The notes under the pieces are model-generated. The model was given only the letters and a program-made list of their open reading frames with translations. It ran no database searches and was not told the origin of the DNA. Of a stretch of 28,146 bases of DNA, positions 8,228 through 15,451 are shown piece after piece. This DNA comes from a virus: positions 1 through 28,146 of the IMG/VR virus record IMGVR_UViG_3300044834_000029; one strand, 5' to 3'. Position 1 is the stretch's first letter; each line of letters begins with the position of its first letter. The translations under genes were made by a program, and so were the position numbers.

Positions 8228-8856
8228 AGCCGCAGCTCCTTCAACGGAATGGAGGGCATGTCGCCGATCGGACCGCGGATCGCCGTCTGGTCGAGCTTTC
8301 CGTCGAAGCGCACGGGCACATGGAACTGCCCGCCCCATTTCAGGTCCGCGCCTACTGCCGGCGCGGCGCCGAAGGTCACGTTTCCGGTATTGTTGTTGAC
8401 CGTAAAGCCCGCACCGATCGGCGCGCCGTTGACGGCGATCAGGGTCGTGCCGAAGGGCTTGCTGATGCGGCGGTCGAATATGTTGGCCGCGACTTTGTAG
8501 CGCTTGACCAGTGGAAAGACCGTCGTCACGCCATCGCCAGTGCCAAGCTTCTGATCGGTGGCCGCTGGCGTCTGTTGCGGCGGGCCGGAGCGATAGTCGG
8601 TCCAATCCATCAGCCGGAAGCCGCGCGTCGGCCCCATCGCGACATGATAAAGCTCAAGCACTTCATAGAGCTCGTCATGGGTGCGCACGCCGTAGCGCGC
8701 GTCATAGCTGCGCAGCGGCGCGCTCCACGGCGTGTTGCGCTCTTCATGGCCGGACGATTTTTCGACAATTTTGACCAGCCACTCGGGGCCGCCGGTCGAG
8801 CCCCAGGAAATGTGGATCGGGAAGATCACATCGTCCATGAAGGAAACGTCGGGCAT
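8224..8856 (-). CDS. DUF2460 distal tail protein (GTA gp12-like)
   Basis: The 210-residue protein matches the DUF2460/TIGR02217 family, the distal tail protein that forms the ring under the tail tube in gene-transfer-agent-like tails. Visible family features are a YDARYGVRTHDELYEV segment, a GFRLMDWTDY motif and a C-terminal GGQFHVPVRFD strand. The true start is the ATG at 8856, which overlaps the tape-measure stop by one base (TGATG); the much longer open frame that continues upstream is a shadow of the tape-measure gene. The gene ends in a GTGA overlap with the hub gene. Confidence 0.92.
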   Translation of the reverse strand: MPDVSFMDDVIFPIHISWGSTGGPEWLVKIVEKSSGHEERNTPWSAPLRSYDARYGVRTHDELYEVLELYHVAMGPTRGFRLMDWTDYRSGPPQQTPAATDQKLGTGDGVTTVFPLVKRYKVAANIFDRRISKPFGTTLIAVNGAPIGAGFTVNNNTGNVTFGAAPAVGADLKWGGQFHVPVRFDGKLDQTAIRGPIGDMPSIPLKELRL

Positions 8857-11336
8857 CAGGAAAATCTCCCCGCCCGAGCCAGCATGCGGCGCGCGCCGCG
8901 CATCATGGTGACACGATCCTCGGCGAAGGCGCGCGGGTTGGGCGTTTGGATATGGAAGTGAGTGACCTGGTTGCCGCCGGCGCGAGGCCGATCGTTGAAA
9001 GATGACGACGTTGCGGGCTCCGTCCAAGGCGGCGCGGACAGCGGGCCGGCATAGCCGCCTTGGCTGTAGCCGGGCAGCCGGTTGTCGTTGATCGCTTTGA
9101 GCAGCGAGAAATGCTTTGCCGTGGCTTCGGCATTGACGACGAACTCGTGGCCATGCACCACGCCGGCAATCGCGCGCCGGTCGATCGCACCGGTGAAGCC
9201 GCCTTTTTCGTAGAGCCTTCCGAAGCCAAGGCCTGTACCGCCCGAGACCGGGCTTTTGCCGCCGAACAGTCCCTGCAGCAGCCCACCAAACAATCCGCCG
9301 CTGGCCTGTGTGCCGAACAGACCGGCGAACGAACCTTGCCCGGCCAAGGCTGCCTGCAACACCATCTTCCCGATGCTGCCGGAGAGCTGCAGTATCGCCT
9401 GCGACGCGGTCTGCGCGCCGGTCGCCCAGCCATACAAGGCATCGGTGAACTGCCCGCTGACGGCATCGGCCGCCATCTTGGCGTTGCGGTATCGCTCGAC
9501 CGCCGCGGTGGCCTCGCCGAAGGCCTGCGCTTCGCCGCGGATCGCCGCCTGCTGTTGCGGCGACAGCGCGATGCCGGAGGCCTTGGCGCGCGCAAGTTGC
9601 TCTTGCTCGGCGCGGTAGGCGGCGGCGCTGCCGGCGCTCATGCCGAAGGTCTCGGCTTCGATGCGCGCGGCTTCGGTCTGCTGCTTGATGCCTTCGACCG
9701 CGCCGCGGGTGAATTGTGCGGACAGCGAGGCATTGACGCGCGCTTCGATCGCGGCGCCGGCGGCCTTCTCCGCTTCGGTGACGCCGCCGGTGGCGGAGAT
9801 CAGCGCCTGCTCGCGCGCGATGAACTTCTGTTGTGCCGCCTCGCTCAGTCCGTAGAGCTGCGCTTGCCGATCGAGCGCGATGTTCTGCTTGGCGATCGCG
9901 TCCGCCTGCGCCTGCGACAAAGGATTGGAAACCGTGACCTGGGGCCGCGCGGGCGCTGGGTAGAAGCCGGACAAATCCTGCTGGAGGGGCTGGCCCTGGC
10001 CGGCGATCAGTTGGTTGACGCCGGCGCTGTAGGGATTGGGGCCTGGAATCCCCCGTGCCACCGGGGCCGCGGGACTGAGGAAAGTCAGCCCGGAAGGCAG
10101 GCCAAGCGGGGCGACCGCGTTGTTGCGCGCCTCGATCACGCCCTGGCCGGCGGCGCGGTTGCGGTTGTAGCGCTCCCACGCGTCGGCGGCGGAATTGATG
10201 TAGCCCGTGATGCTGCTGAAGAAGTCCTTCAGGCCGGTCGTTTCATTGACGCCTTTGCCGCCGGTTTCAAACAGACGCTCGGCGGCGTTGCCGACACGGC
10301 CGAAGGCCGCCGCGGTGGTGTCCGCCGCATCGGCCGTTGAGCCGCCGAGCTGCGCGGCCGTGATCTTCAGCAGCGCATTCTGGAATTCGATCTGCTTGCC
10401 GCTGCGGAAAAGATTTTCAAGAAACTTTTGCTGGACCGGATCGATGCGGAGGCCGGCCTCGCGCAGCGCGTCCAGCCCATCGACCGGGTTTGTCAGCGCG
10501 CGGCCGAAGGCCTGCGCCCCGCGGGCGAGATCTGTGAAGCCGGTATTGGCGAGGTCTTGCGATTGCCGCAGCGCCTCTGCAAACACCCGGCCGGACACGT
10601 CGCGGAATTTCAGCAGCTCGACTTGCGCGGCGCGGATGTCTGTCAGGTTCTGCGTGCCCGCACCGCCGAGCTGGCCGGTGAGTCCTTCCAGGCTCTTCGG
10701 CGTCTGGCCGGAAGCGCCGCCGGTCAGCCGCAGCGCGTTCCCCACCCGCGCCTGGTTCATTTCGAGCTGCGCATAGGCGGTCGCGGCCTTCAGCGCGGCC
10801 GCCGCGACCAAGCCAAGCACGGCGACGCCGGCGATCAGGCCGATGCCCATGCGGTTCGTGCCCTGCAGCACCATGTTGGTCTGCGCGATCATGCCGCCGA
10901 GCGGGCCGCCGGTAAGCGCGGCGGCGTTGGCCAGATCGCGCAGCGCGGCTTTGTGCGTGAGCGCGCCGCGCGCCGCGCGCTCTTGCTTGTCGCGCAGGTC
11001 CACATTGCCGGCGGCCAGCTTGGCGATCGCCTGGCCTTCGGCCGAGGAGGCCGAGACGCCGGCGGCGCGCAGCGCGTTATGCACCTCGCGGTCTTTGCTG
11101 TTGCGCTTGAGCTGATCGGACTCGAATTTCAGCTGGTCGACCACGGTCCCGGTCGCCTTTGCCTGGCGGTTGAGGGACCCGACCTCGCGGTCGAGCTCCG
11201 CCTGCAAGCCTTTCAGGATGGTTTGCGTGCGGCCGGCCGCGCCGCCGACATCGTCGATGCCGCGCGCGGTGCTTTTTAGCTCCTTGACGGCGACCTCGCC
11301 ATTGGCGCCGATCTCGATGAAAAGCCGGAGCGTCAT
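8856..11336 (-). CDS. Tail tape measure protein
   Basis: The 826-residue protein is the longest helical protein in the tail block, with Ala/Gln-rich coiled-coil stretches, a hydrophobic central segment near residues 150-190 (IGLIAGVAVLGLVAAAALK) and a Gly-rich C-terminal part. This is the usual composition of a tape measure protein, which sets the length of the flexible tail and is ejected before the DNA. At roughly 1.5 angstrom per residue the tail would be about 120 nm. It begins in an ATGA overlap with the end of the frameshifted GT chaperone, the conserved neighbour arrangement in siphophages, and is followed at once by the distal tail gene. Confidence 0.92.
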   Translation of the reverse strand: MTLRLFIEIGANGEVAVKELKSTARGIDDVGGAAGRTQTILKGLQAELDREVGSLNRQAKATGTVVDQLKFESDQLKRNSKDREVHNALRAAGVSASSAEGQAIAKLAAGNVDLRDKQERAARGALTHKAALRDLANAAALTGGPLGGMIAQTNMVLQGTNRMGIGLIAGVAVLGLVAAAALKAATAYAQLEMNQARVGNALRLTGGASGQTPKSLEGLTGQLGGAGTQNLTDIRAAQVELLKFRDVSGRVFAEALRQSQDLANTGFTDLARGAQAFGRALTNPVDGLDALREAGLRIDPVQQKFLENLFRSGKQIEFQNALLKITAAQLGGSTADAADTTAAAFGRVGNAAERLFETGGKGVNETTGLKDFFSSITGYINSAADAWERYNRNRAAGQGVIEARNNAVAPLGLPSGLTFLSPAAPVARGIPGPNPYSAGVNQLIAGQGQPLQQDLSGFYPAPARPQVTVSNPLSQAQADAIAKQNIALDRQAQLYGLSEAAQQKFIAREQALISATGGVTEAEKAAGAAIEARVNASLSAQFTRGAVEGIKQQTEAARIEAETFGMSAGSAAAYRAEQEQLARAKASGIALSPQQQAAIRGEAQAFGEATAAVERYRNAKMAADAVSGQFTDALYGWATGAQTASQAILQLSGSIGKMVLQAALAGQGSFAGLFGTQASGGLFGGLLQGLFGGKSPVSGGTGLGFGRLYEKGGFTGAIDRRAIAGVVHGHEFVVNAEATAKHFSLLKAINDNRLPGYSQGGYAGPLSAPPWTEPATSSSFNDRPRAGGNQVTHFHIQTPNPRAFAEDRVTMMRGARRMLARAGRFS

Positions 11337-12054
11337 GCGTCAGTCTCGTTGAGCGCGTCGCGCGCCGCCCGTTCCATCACCTGCAGGCCGGCCCAGAGCT
11401 CCGGCGTGACCGTCATGCCCAAGGCATCGAGCCCCGCGCGCACGCCGGCATAGTCCAGGCCGACAAAGCGAATGCGCGTTGGCACCATGCCGCCGCCGAT
11501 CGGCGCGGTACGCCATTGCGTGTCGACGGCGAAAAACGCTTCGACGATCGCGACGTGCTCCGGCCATAACCCCTCGTCCCCCTCGGCGCTCTGCTGCAGC
11601 ATTTCGCGGATAGCGGCGACCGACGCGTCATCGAAACCAAAGCGGCGCGCGTCGCGCTCCGCATCAGAATCTTCACCGGGCGAGATCGTCGGGCCGCCGC
11701 GCGCCCAGAACCGCGCGGCCCACTTCAGTTTCCCGCTTTGGCTTTCGTGACCGCCGCGAGATAGCCTTCCATCAGCGCGCGCCGCGCATATGGCAGATCC
11801 AGCACCTGGTCGCGCACGGCGTCGCTATAGGTGATCGGCGCGCCGGCTTCGTCGGCGATGTCGTCTAGCTTCACCACCGCTTGCTGGAGGAATGCGAGCG
11901 TGCCCTCCGGCGAGCTCAGATCGTGATTTGCGACGGATGAGGCCGCGATTACTTTGTAGGTGGCCTTGAGCGTCTCCTTGCGGTAGCCGCCATCAGACGG
12001 AACCATCACGTCCACCGAGTGGGTGAAGGTGGGTTCGGACAGGACTTTAAACAT
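11333..12054 (-). CDS. Tail assembly chaperone GT made by -1 frameshift (DUF1799-type C-terminus)
   Basis: This is the longer of two products from one start. Ribosomes that slip back one base on GGGAAAC (minus strand, 11734-11728) avoid the TGA at 11725-11727 and continue for 131 codons, beginning LKWAARFWARGGPTISPGE, down to a stop at 11333-11335 that overlaps the tape-measure start. The extension contains a DUF1799-like sequence. No start codon with a ribosome-binding site lies at the head of the extension; the first ATG in the frame (11602) would remove its conserved beginning. In lambda-like tails the G and GT proteins coat the tape measure and recruit tail-tube subunits. The fused length is about 240 residues. 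Confidence 0.85.
11725..12054 (-). CDS. Tail assembly chaperone G (unshifted product)
   Basis: The 109-residue product begins at an ATG preceded by AAAGGAG and ends in ...KAKAGN directly on the frameshift heptamer. Its place between the tail tube gene and the tape measure gene, and the frameshift at its last sense codon, identify it as the G-type chaperone even though sequence conservation in this family is low. It is expected to bind the tape measure protein during tail assembly and not to be part of the finished particle. Most ribosomes should stop here, giving an excess of G over GT. Confidence 0.87.
   Translation of the reverse strand: MFKVLSEPTFTHSVDVMVPSDGGYRKETLKATYKVIAASSVANHDLSSPEGTLAFLQQAVVKLDDIADEAGAPITYSDAVRDQVLDLPYARRALMEGYLAAVTKAKAGN
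11728..11734 (-). promoter_or_regulatory. Programmed -1 ribosomal frameshift site GGGAAAC
   Basis: On the minus strand the last zero-frame codons are GCG GGA AAC TGA, so the heptamer G GGA AAC has the classical X XXY YYZ form in the correct phase and is followed immediately by the stop. The -1 frame is open for 131 codons and matches the expected downstream partner. Lambda uses the related GGGAAAG at the same place. The downstream sequence is GC-rich, with GCGCG-type self-complementary stretches within 40 bases that could stimulate slippage. Confidence 0.85.
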
Positions 12055-12082
12055 CGGCTTCAGGCTCCTTTGAAAAAAGCAC

Positions 12083-13024
12083 TCAAGTGAGCGCGATGGA
12101 AAACTGATCGTTGCCCGCCGCGGACGGCAAAGGCGTCAGGCTCAGCGGCCACTCCTTGACGCCCTGGTTGTTCTGCAGCCCGGTCGGCCGCTTCACCTGG
12201 CACGTGGGCGCGGCGATGGTGGCGATGTTGCCGGCCACGGTGCCGTGCACGATGGTGACGGGGACCAAAGTCTGTGCATTGGCCAGCGCGAAGGGATCGA
12301 TGGTGGTGAGCGGCGTCGCTTCGACGACGACGTCGAGCGTCTCCGCGCGATCCACAATAAGGATTTCCTCCCGGCCGATCAGCAGCCGCGGCTGGACGTC
12401 GCAACCGAGGTTGAGGCTGTAGCTGCGCATCACCAGAGACACGCCGTTGACTGTGAAGGACGGGGTGTTGGCGTGGGTCACCAGCTTGGGCTTGATGAAG
12501 CCGGCCAACGTGGGCGTGGCGGGAGCCGCTTCGGCCGGCAGGGTAAACAGTCCCATGAAGGTCCAGCGGATGCGCGGCACGCCCTGCGCGGTGAGGCCGA
12601 CAACGCCCCCGCCGCGCGCGCCTTTGAAAATGTATCTGGTCGAGCCGATCCAGAAGTAGAAAGATAGGCTCTCCATCGTGCCGCTGATCGGGTTGTAGGT
12701 CACCGAGGTGTCGGCGACGGTCACCTCGGCCATGCCGCAGGCGCGCGCGAGCGGTCCCCATTTCGGCGCCACGCCGGCCGTACCGCTGCCGGCGATCTCG
12801 GTGTCGAAGGCAATCACCGTGCGCAAAGCGGTCGGAATCGTGGCCTGCGCGCCGGGATAGGGGAACTCCAGGTCGCGCGAAACGTCGTCACCATCCATCG
12901 GCGTGAGCTCGACATTGGTGGCGAGGATGGCGTTGGCGACGCCGGTCGGCGTCGCATCAACACCATAGGTGCCTTCGATCTTGGCCAGCAGGACTTTGGA
13001 TTTCCATTTGATCGAGTTTGGCAT
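12083..13024 (-). CDS. Tail tube (major tail) protein, siphovirus type
   Basis: The 313-residue protein lies after the tail terminator gene and a short spacer gene and before the chaperone pair, which is the position of the major tail tube protein. Its N-terminus (KVLLAKIEGTYGVDATPTG) and mainly beta composition fit the tube proteins of B3/D3112-like transposable siphophages. Mu would have a contractile sheath gene L followed by tube gene M here; only one gene is present and it is not sheath-like, so the tail should be non-contractile. A T-run follows the stop on the minus strand, but the preceding stem is only about three base pairs. Confidence 0.8.
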   Translation of the reverse strand: MPNSIKWKSKVLLAKIEGTYGVDATPTGVANAILATNVELTPMDGDDVSRDLEFPYPGAQATIPTALRTVIAFDTEIAGSGTAGVAPKWGPLARACGMAEVTVADTSVTYNPISGTMESLSFYFWIGSTRYIFKGARGGGVVGLTAQGVPRIRWTFMGLFTLPAEAAPATPTLAGFIKPKLVTHANTPSFTVNGVSLVMRSYSLNLGCDVQPRLLIGREEILIVDRAETLDVVVEATPLTTIDPFALANAQTLVPVTIVHGTVAGNIATIAAPTCQVKRPTGLQNNQGVKEWPLSLTPLPSAAGNDQFSIALT

Positions 13025-13027
13025 GCG

Positions 13028-13201
13028 TCACTTCTCCTTCGCGGCGCGCTTTGGCGATCCGCTCTCGCCGGACTGCGGCATGGGCTCGGTGAGGGTCGGC
13101 ACGAATTGTCCCTCTTCGTATTCCGCCTCGATACGCTTGAGCGCGCCGCTCTTGTCGCGGATGTAGCTGCCGCCTTCGCTGGGCATCGGTGTTTTGGTCA
13201 T
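13028..13201 (-). CDS. Small tail-region protein (57 residues; slot of Mu gp38/DUF2635)
   Basis: This short frame runs from an ATG at 13201 overlapping the stop of the upstream gene (ATGA) to a TGA three bases before the tail tube start. The product begins MTKTPMPSEGG and contains YIRDKSGALKRIE, and is rich in charged residues, Pro and Gly. In Mu and relatives a similarly small protein (DUF2635 in many) lies between the gp37-like gene and the first tail gene, so the position is conserved, although I can only call the resemblance weak. Tight coupling on both sides supports real translation. Its role is unknown. Confidence 0.7.
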   Translation of the reverse strand: MTKTPMPSEGGSYIRDKSGALKRIEAEYEEGQFVPTLTEPMPQSGESGSPKRAAKEK

Positions 13202-13638
13202 CGTGTGATCCTCAGTTGATCATCGAGCGCGAAATCCAGTTGATAGAAAACCGTGCCGGCCACGACCGACACCAGCCGGCCGCGCAGCAGAACGAAGACG
13301 CCGATCGCCTCGGCCGGCGCCCAGCCGGCGAGCGCGGCGATCACCGCATCTTTCAGCGTGTCGATCTTGACAAGGGCGCGCTTGGCCTTTGGGTCGCCGG
13401 CGGATTCCGCCACCAGGACCACGCCGATCACTTCGCGGAAGCTCTGGCGATAAAGGCCAGCGGCAGCGTCGGGCTCGCGGCCGTCGCAGCCGAGCGGGAT
13501 CACGAAGCCCGCCGGCAGCCGTTGCGGCAGCGCATTCTGTTGCACCAGCGCCGAGAGTTCAGCCACTTCCTCCAGCACGCCGGTGAGCGCGGCGACCTGG
13601 GCCGAGATCTGTGTCTTCACGGTTTCGACAAGGGTCAT
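13198..13638 (-). CDS. Mu gp37-like tail terminator / tail completion protein
   Basis: The 146-residue product begins with a helical segment (MTLVETVKTQISAQVAALTG) and ends with strands including VFYQLDFALDDQLR, a pattern seen in gp37-like proteins of transposable phages that close the tail tube at the head end. The gene sits between the gpG-like virion morphogenesis gene and the small tail gene, as in the Mu order 36-G-37-38. Its start overlaps the previous stop as ATGA and its stop overlaps the next start in the same way. The assignment rests more on order than on a diagnostic motif. Confidence 0.7.
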   Translation of the reverse strand: MTLVETVKTQISAQVAALTGVLEEVAELSALVQQNALPQRLPAGFVIPLGCDGREPDAAAGLYRQSFREVIGVVLVAESAGDPKAKRALVKIDTLKDAVIAALAGWAPAEAIGVFVLLRGRLVSVVAGTVFYQLDFALDDQLRITR

Positions 13639-14189
13639 GGCCGGGCCTCGCCGGCGAGCCAGTCTTCGCCGATGCGGATGATCTCGCGGCCGTCGTCATC
13701 ATCGAGGCCGAGGAACGGCCGCGCCGGGATTTTGATGGTATGGGCCGGGACGTTCACGTCTTGCGCAAAATTGGAGCTGCGCTTCCTTGCGAACTTGGTG
13801 CCGAGCTCGCCGGTGCGTTTGTCGCTGCGGAAATAAATCGTCTGCTTGCGCGCCGCTTTCTGGATCGTCCCGCCGAGCTGGTGAATGGCGGCATAGAGAA
13901 CGTTGGTGCCGACTTCGACGCCGCTGTCGGACGCGACGAAAGTGATCGACTGCATCAGCCGCGCGGTCTTGATCAAGGTCTTGCCGCCTTCGGCCAGTGC
14001 GCGCAGTGACGGTGGCCAGGCCGACCCGTCCGGTCCATGGCCTTCCTCGAAGCGGCGCTGCGTCGAAGTCACCAGCGACAGCCCGATATTTTCGAACATG
14101 CCGCGCGGATGCTCCACCCGCGACAAGATCGCGTCGAGCTCGCGCAGCGCCTCGTCTTTGCCGGAGATCTCCAGGCGGACGCCGCTCAT
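13635..14189 (-). CDS. G: Phage virion morphogenesis protein (Mu gpG-like)
   Basis: The 184-residue protein matches the phage virion morphogenesis family (Mu gpG, Pfam PF05069). Visible hallmarks are an N-terminal ISGKDEALRELDAIL helix, the conserved FEEGHGPDGSAWPPSL motif, the central VGTNVLYAAIHQLGGTI motif and a C-terminal IPARPFLGL. Members act in head-tail joining or tail completion. The gene overlaps the DUF1320 gene upstream (TGATG) and the gp37-like gene downstream (ATGA). Length and motif order are normal. Confidence 0.93.
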   Translation of the reverse strand: MSGVRLEISGKDEALRELDAILSRVEHPRGMFENIGLSLVTSTQRRFEEGHGPDGSAWPPSLRALAEGGKTLIKTARLMQSITFVASDSGVEVGTNVLYAAIHQLGGTIQKAARKQTIYFRSDKRTGELGTKFARKRSSNFAQDVNVPAHTIKIPARPFLGLDDDDGREIIRIGEDWLAGEARP

Positions 14190-14617
14190 CAGACGAAGCC
14201 CTTCAGGTTGTCTTCGGTGAAGGGCCGCTCCCGGTCATTGGTGCGCACGCCGGTCGCGCCGCTGCCGGCCGGCTCGGTGCCGGCGACGTCGAGACGGACG
14301 GCGCCGGAAGCGATCTCGCGCAAGCTGCGCATCGCGTCCTCGTAATCCTGGCGGATTTTTTCCGAGGCGACGTTGCGGTGGAGCTTGTAGACCGCGATGG
14401 ACAGCGCCAGGTCGCGCAACAGCGGCGGCGTGCTGGCGAGCGGCAGCGCGTAGCGACCTTTCAAATAGCCGTCGATCAGCGCATCGGTATCGGCGAGCGC
14501 GCGGTCGACCACGGCCGGATCGATCGCGCCGGCCGGCGGCTCGGCTCGGTCGGTGAGGTCGAGCAGCATCGACTGGCCGTAGCGCTCGACCAGCTGGGCT
14601 TGCGTGGCGTAGCTCAC
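14189..14617 (-). CDS. DUF1320 family head-tail connector protein (Mu gp36-like)
   Basis: The 142-residue protein opens with SYATQAQLVERYGQ and has the DUF1320 pattern: an ALADTDALIDGYLKGRY helix, then a long helical segment with SIAVYKLHR. Proteins of this type act as head-completion adaptors between portal and tail. The start is a GTG that overlaps the stop of the ACP-like gene (GTGA), so its translation is coupled to that unusual neighbour. In Mu, gene 36 directly follows gene 35; here the tRNA-like gene and the ACP-like gene have been inserted between the two. Confidence 0.92.
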   Translation of the reverse strand: MSYATQAQLVERYGQSMLLDLTDRAEPPAGAIDPAVVDRALADTDALIDGYLKGRYALPLASTPPLLRDLALSIAVYKLHRNVASEKIRQDYEDAMRSLREIASGAVRLDVAGTEPAGSGATGVRTNDRERPFTEDNLKGFV

Positions 14618-14856
14618 CGGCGCGCCTCCAGAAAGCGGATGATGTCGCCGGGCGTGGCGAAGGTCTCGATCGCGTCGTCGTTGATGTCGATGTTGAAGTC
14701 CTCTTCAAGCGCGACGATGATCTCGATGCGCTCCAGCGCATCGGCCCCGAGGTCTTCAAACAACAGCGCGTTCGGGTCGATGCTCTTGGCGTCGATGCAC
14801 AAGGTCTTGGCGATCGCCGCCTTGACTCGCTCCCCGATGCTGCGCGTTGCGTCCAT
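14614..14856 (-). CDS. Acyl carrier protein-like protein lacking the phosphopantetheine serine
   Basis: The 80-residue acidic protein has the length, four-helix pattern and signature of an acyl carrier protein: helix I (IGERVKAAIAKTL), a linker with DPNALLFEDLGAD, helix II (LERIEIIVALEEDF), and a C-terminal TPGDIIRFLE helix. In functional carrier proteins the motif is DSL, with serine carrying 4'-phosphopantetheine; here it is DAL, with Ala40 in the serine position, so it cannot be charged in the usual way. It lies inside the structural operon and is coupled to the DUF1320 gene by a GTGA overlap. Its role could be structural, or it could mimic the host carrier protein; both are inference. Confidence 0.88.
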   Translation of the reverse strand: MDATRSIGERVKAAIAKTLCIDAKSIDPNALLFEDLGADALERIEIIVALEEDFNIDINDDAIETFATPGDIIRFLEARR

Positions 14857-14880
14857 GTCCACTCGCCATCGTTTTGAAAG

Positions 14881-14929
14881 CCCGCCGCGGCTTCCTGGCA
14901 CCGCGGCGGGGTGCGGCGCTTGCCGCCGC
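14881..14929 (-). terminator. Two adjacent GC-rich hairpins between the tRNA-like gene and the ACP-like gene
   Basis: A perfect 10-bp inverted repeat (14881-14890 with 14901-14910, 10-base loop) and a 6-bp one (14913-14918 with 14924-14929, 5-base loop) follow each other. In the direction of transcription the larger hairpin is followed by CTTTC and not by a true T-run, so termination would be partial at best. They may instead delimit or protect the RNA segment carrying the tRNA-like structure. Confidence 0.4.
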
Positions 14930-14984
14930 TTACCGGAACTCCGCGCGCCGGGGATGCGGAGCAACCGGATCGCTTGTCTTGGTT

Positions 14985-15055
14985 GCGGGGGGCTGGGTTC
15001 GAACCAGCGACCTTCGGATTATGAGTCCGACGCTCTACCGACTGCGCTACCCCGC
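14985..15055 (-). tRNA. tRNA-Met(CAT)-like gene, degenerate acceptor stem
   Basis: The minus strand folds as a tRNA: anticodon stem TCGGA/TCCGA with loop CTCATAA (anticodon CAT, T33 present), T arm GCTGG-TTCGAAC-CCAGC perfect and canonical, and D arm GCGC-loop-GAGC with one G-A mismatch. The acceptor pairs for six base pairs (GCGGGG with CCCCGC), but the 5' side is one base short, leaving one C unpaired. No CCA is encoded. The anticodon stem lacks the GGG/CCC pairs of initiators, so it would be an elongator-type Met or an Ile2-type tRNA. Its 5' end overlaps the last nine bases of the gp35-like gene, whose TAG stop supplies the conserved TA of the tRNA. Possibly a decaying or tRNA-mimic gene. 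Confidence 0.75.
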
Positions 15056-15451
15056 CGCTTTAGGTCCTGTCGGCACGCGCGTGATCACCACGAGCTCGCG
15101 ATCGCCCTTGATCGCGGTGACCTGGTCGTCGGTGAGCTCGCTCAATGGAATGACCGCCTCCACGCCGCGCGTGAAGAAGCGGCCCGCACGCCAGCGGCCA
15201 CGCTCCGGCTTTGCCCGCACCACGAGCGATGCGTTTGCCAGGGCTTCCGGCGGAATTCCGGGCGGCAACGGATCTGCGAGGTCGACCGTGGCCGGGGCGT
15301 TGGGGGCGGCGGCAGATTCCGCCGCCCCCGCGTCGTTGGCTTCGCTCACGGTCATATCGCTGCCTGGCTTATCCGCACCGGCATTGGCGGTGAGCGCCGG
15401 AGCTGTTTCCGGCTGAGGCGCTTCCTTGTCGGGCTTTGGCTTTTTGCTCAC
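15047..15451 (-). CDS. Mu gp35-like (HI1506-type) head protein
   Basis: The 134-residue protein follows the major capsid gene by eight bases, the position of Mu gene 35. It starts at a GTG with GAGG upstream. The first 70 residues are low in complexity and rich in Ala, Pro, Asp and Glu; the C-terminal 65 residues form the conserved-looking part (LVVRAKPERGRWRAGRFFTRG, LTDDQVTAIKGDRELVV), similar to short Mu gp35 homologues, which contain the pattern of a modified arginine-rich strand followed by LTxxQ. The function in this family is not established. The stop codon lies within the tRNA-like gene. Confidence 0.72.
   Translation of the reverse strand: MSKKPKPDKEAPQPETAPALTANAGADKPGSDMTVSEANDAGAAESAAAPNAPATVDLADPLPPGIPPEALANASLVVRAKPERGRWRAGRFFTRGVEAVIPLSELTDDQVTAIKGDRELVVITRVPTGPKAAG

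Noticed and set aside
8857-10179. Long in-frame extension of the DUF2460 gene
   Set aside because: The conserved protein starts at the ATG at 8856; the upstream part is Arg-rich nonsense opposite in phase to the tape-measure gene.
11333-11602. Independent gene for the DUF1799-like part starting at ATG 11602
   Set aside because: The conserved sequence continues upstream to the frameshift site, there is no ribosome-binding site at 11602, and the GGGAAAC signal explains the arrangement better.
12065-12085. T-run after the tail tube gene as a terminator
   Set aside because: The preceding stem is only about three base pairs and the next tail genes must be co-expressed.
12083-13201. Contractile tail (sheath) genes as in Mu
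   Set aside because: Only a single tube-like gene and a 57-residue gene are present; no sheath-like protein is encoded anywhere in the tail block.
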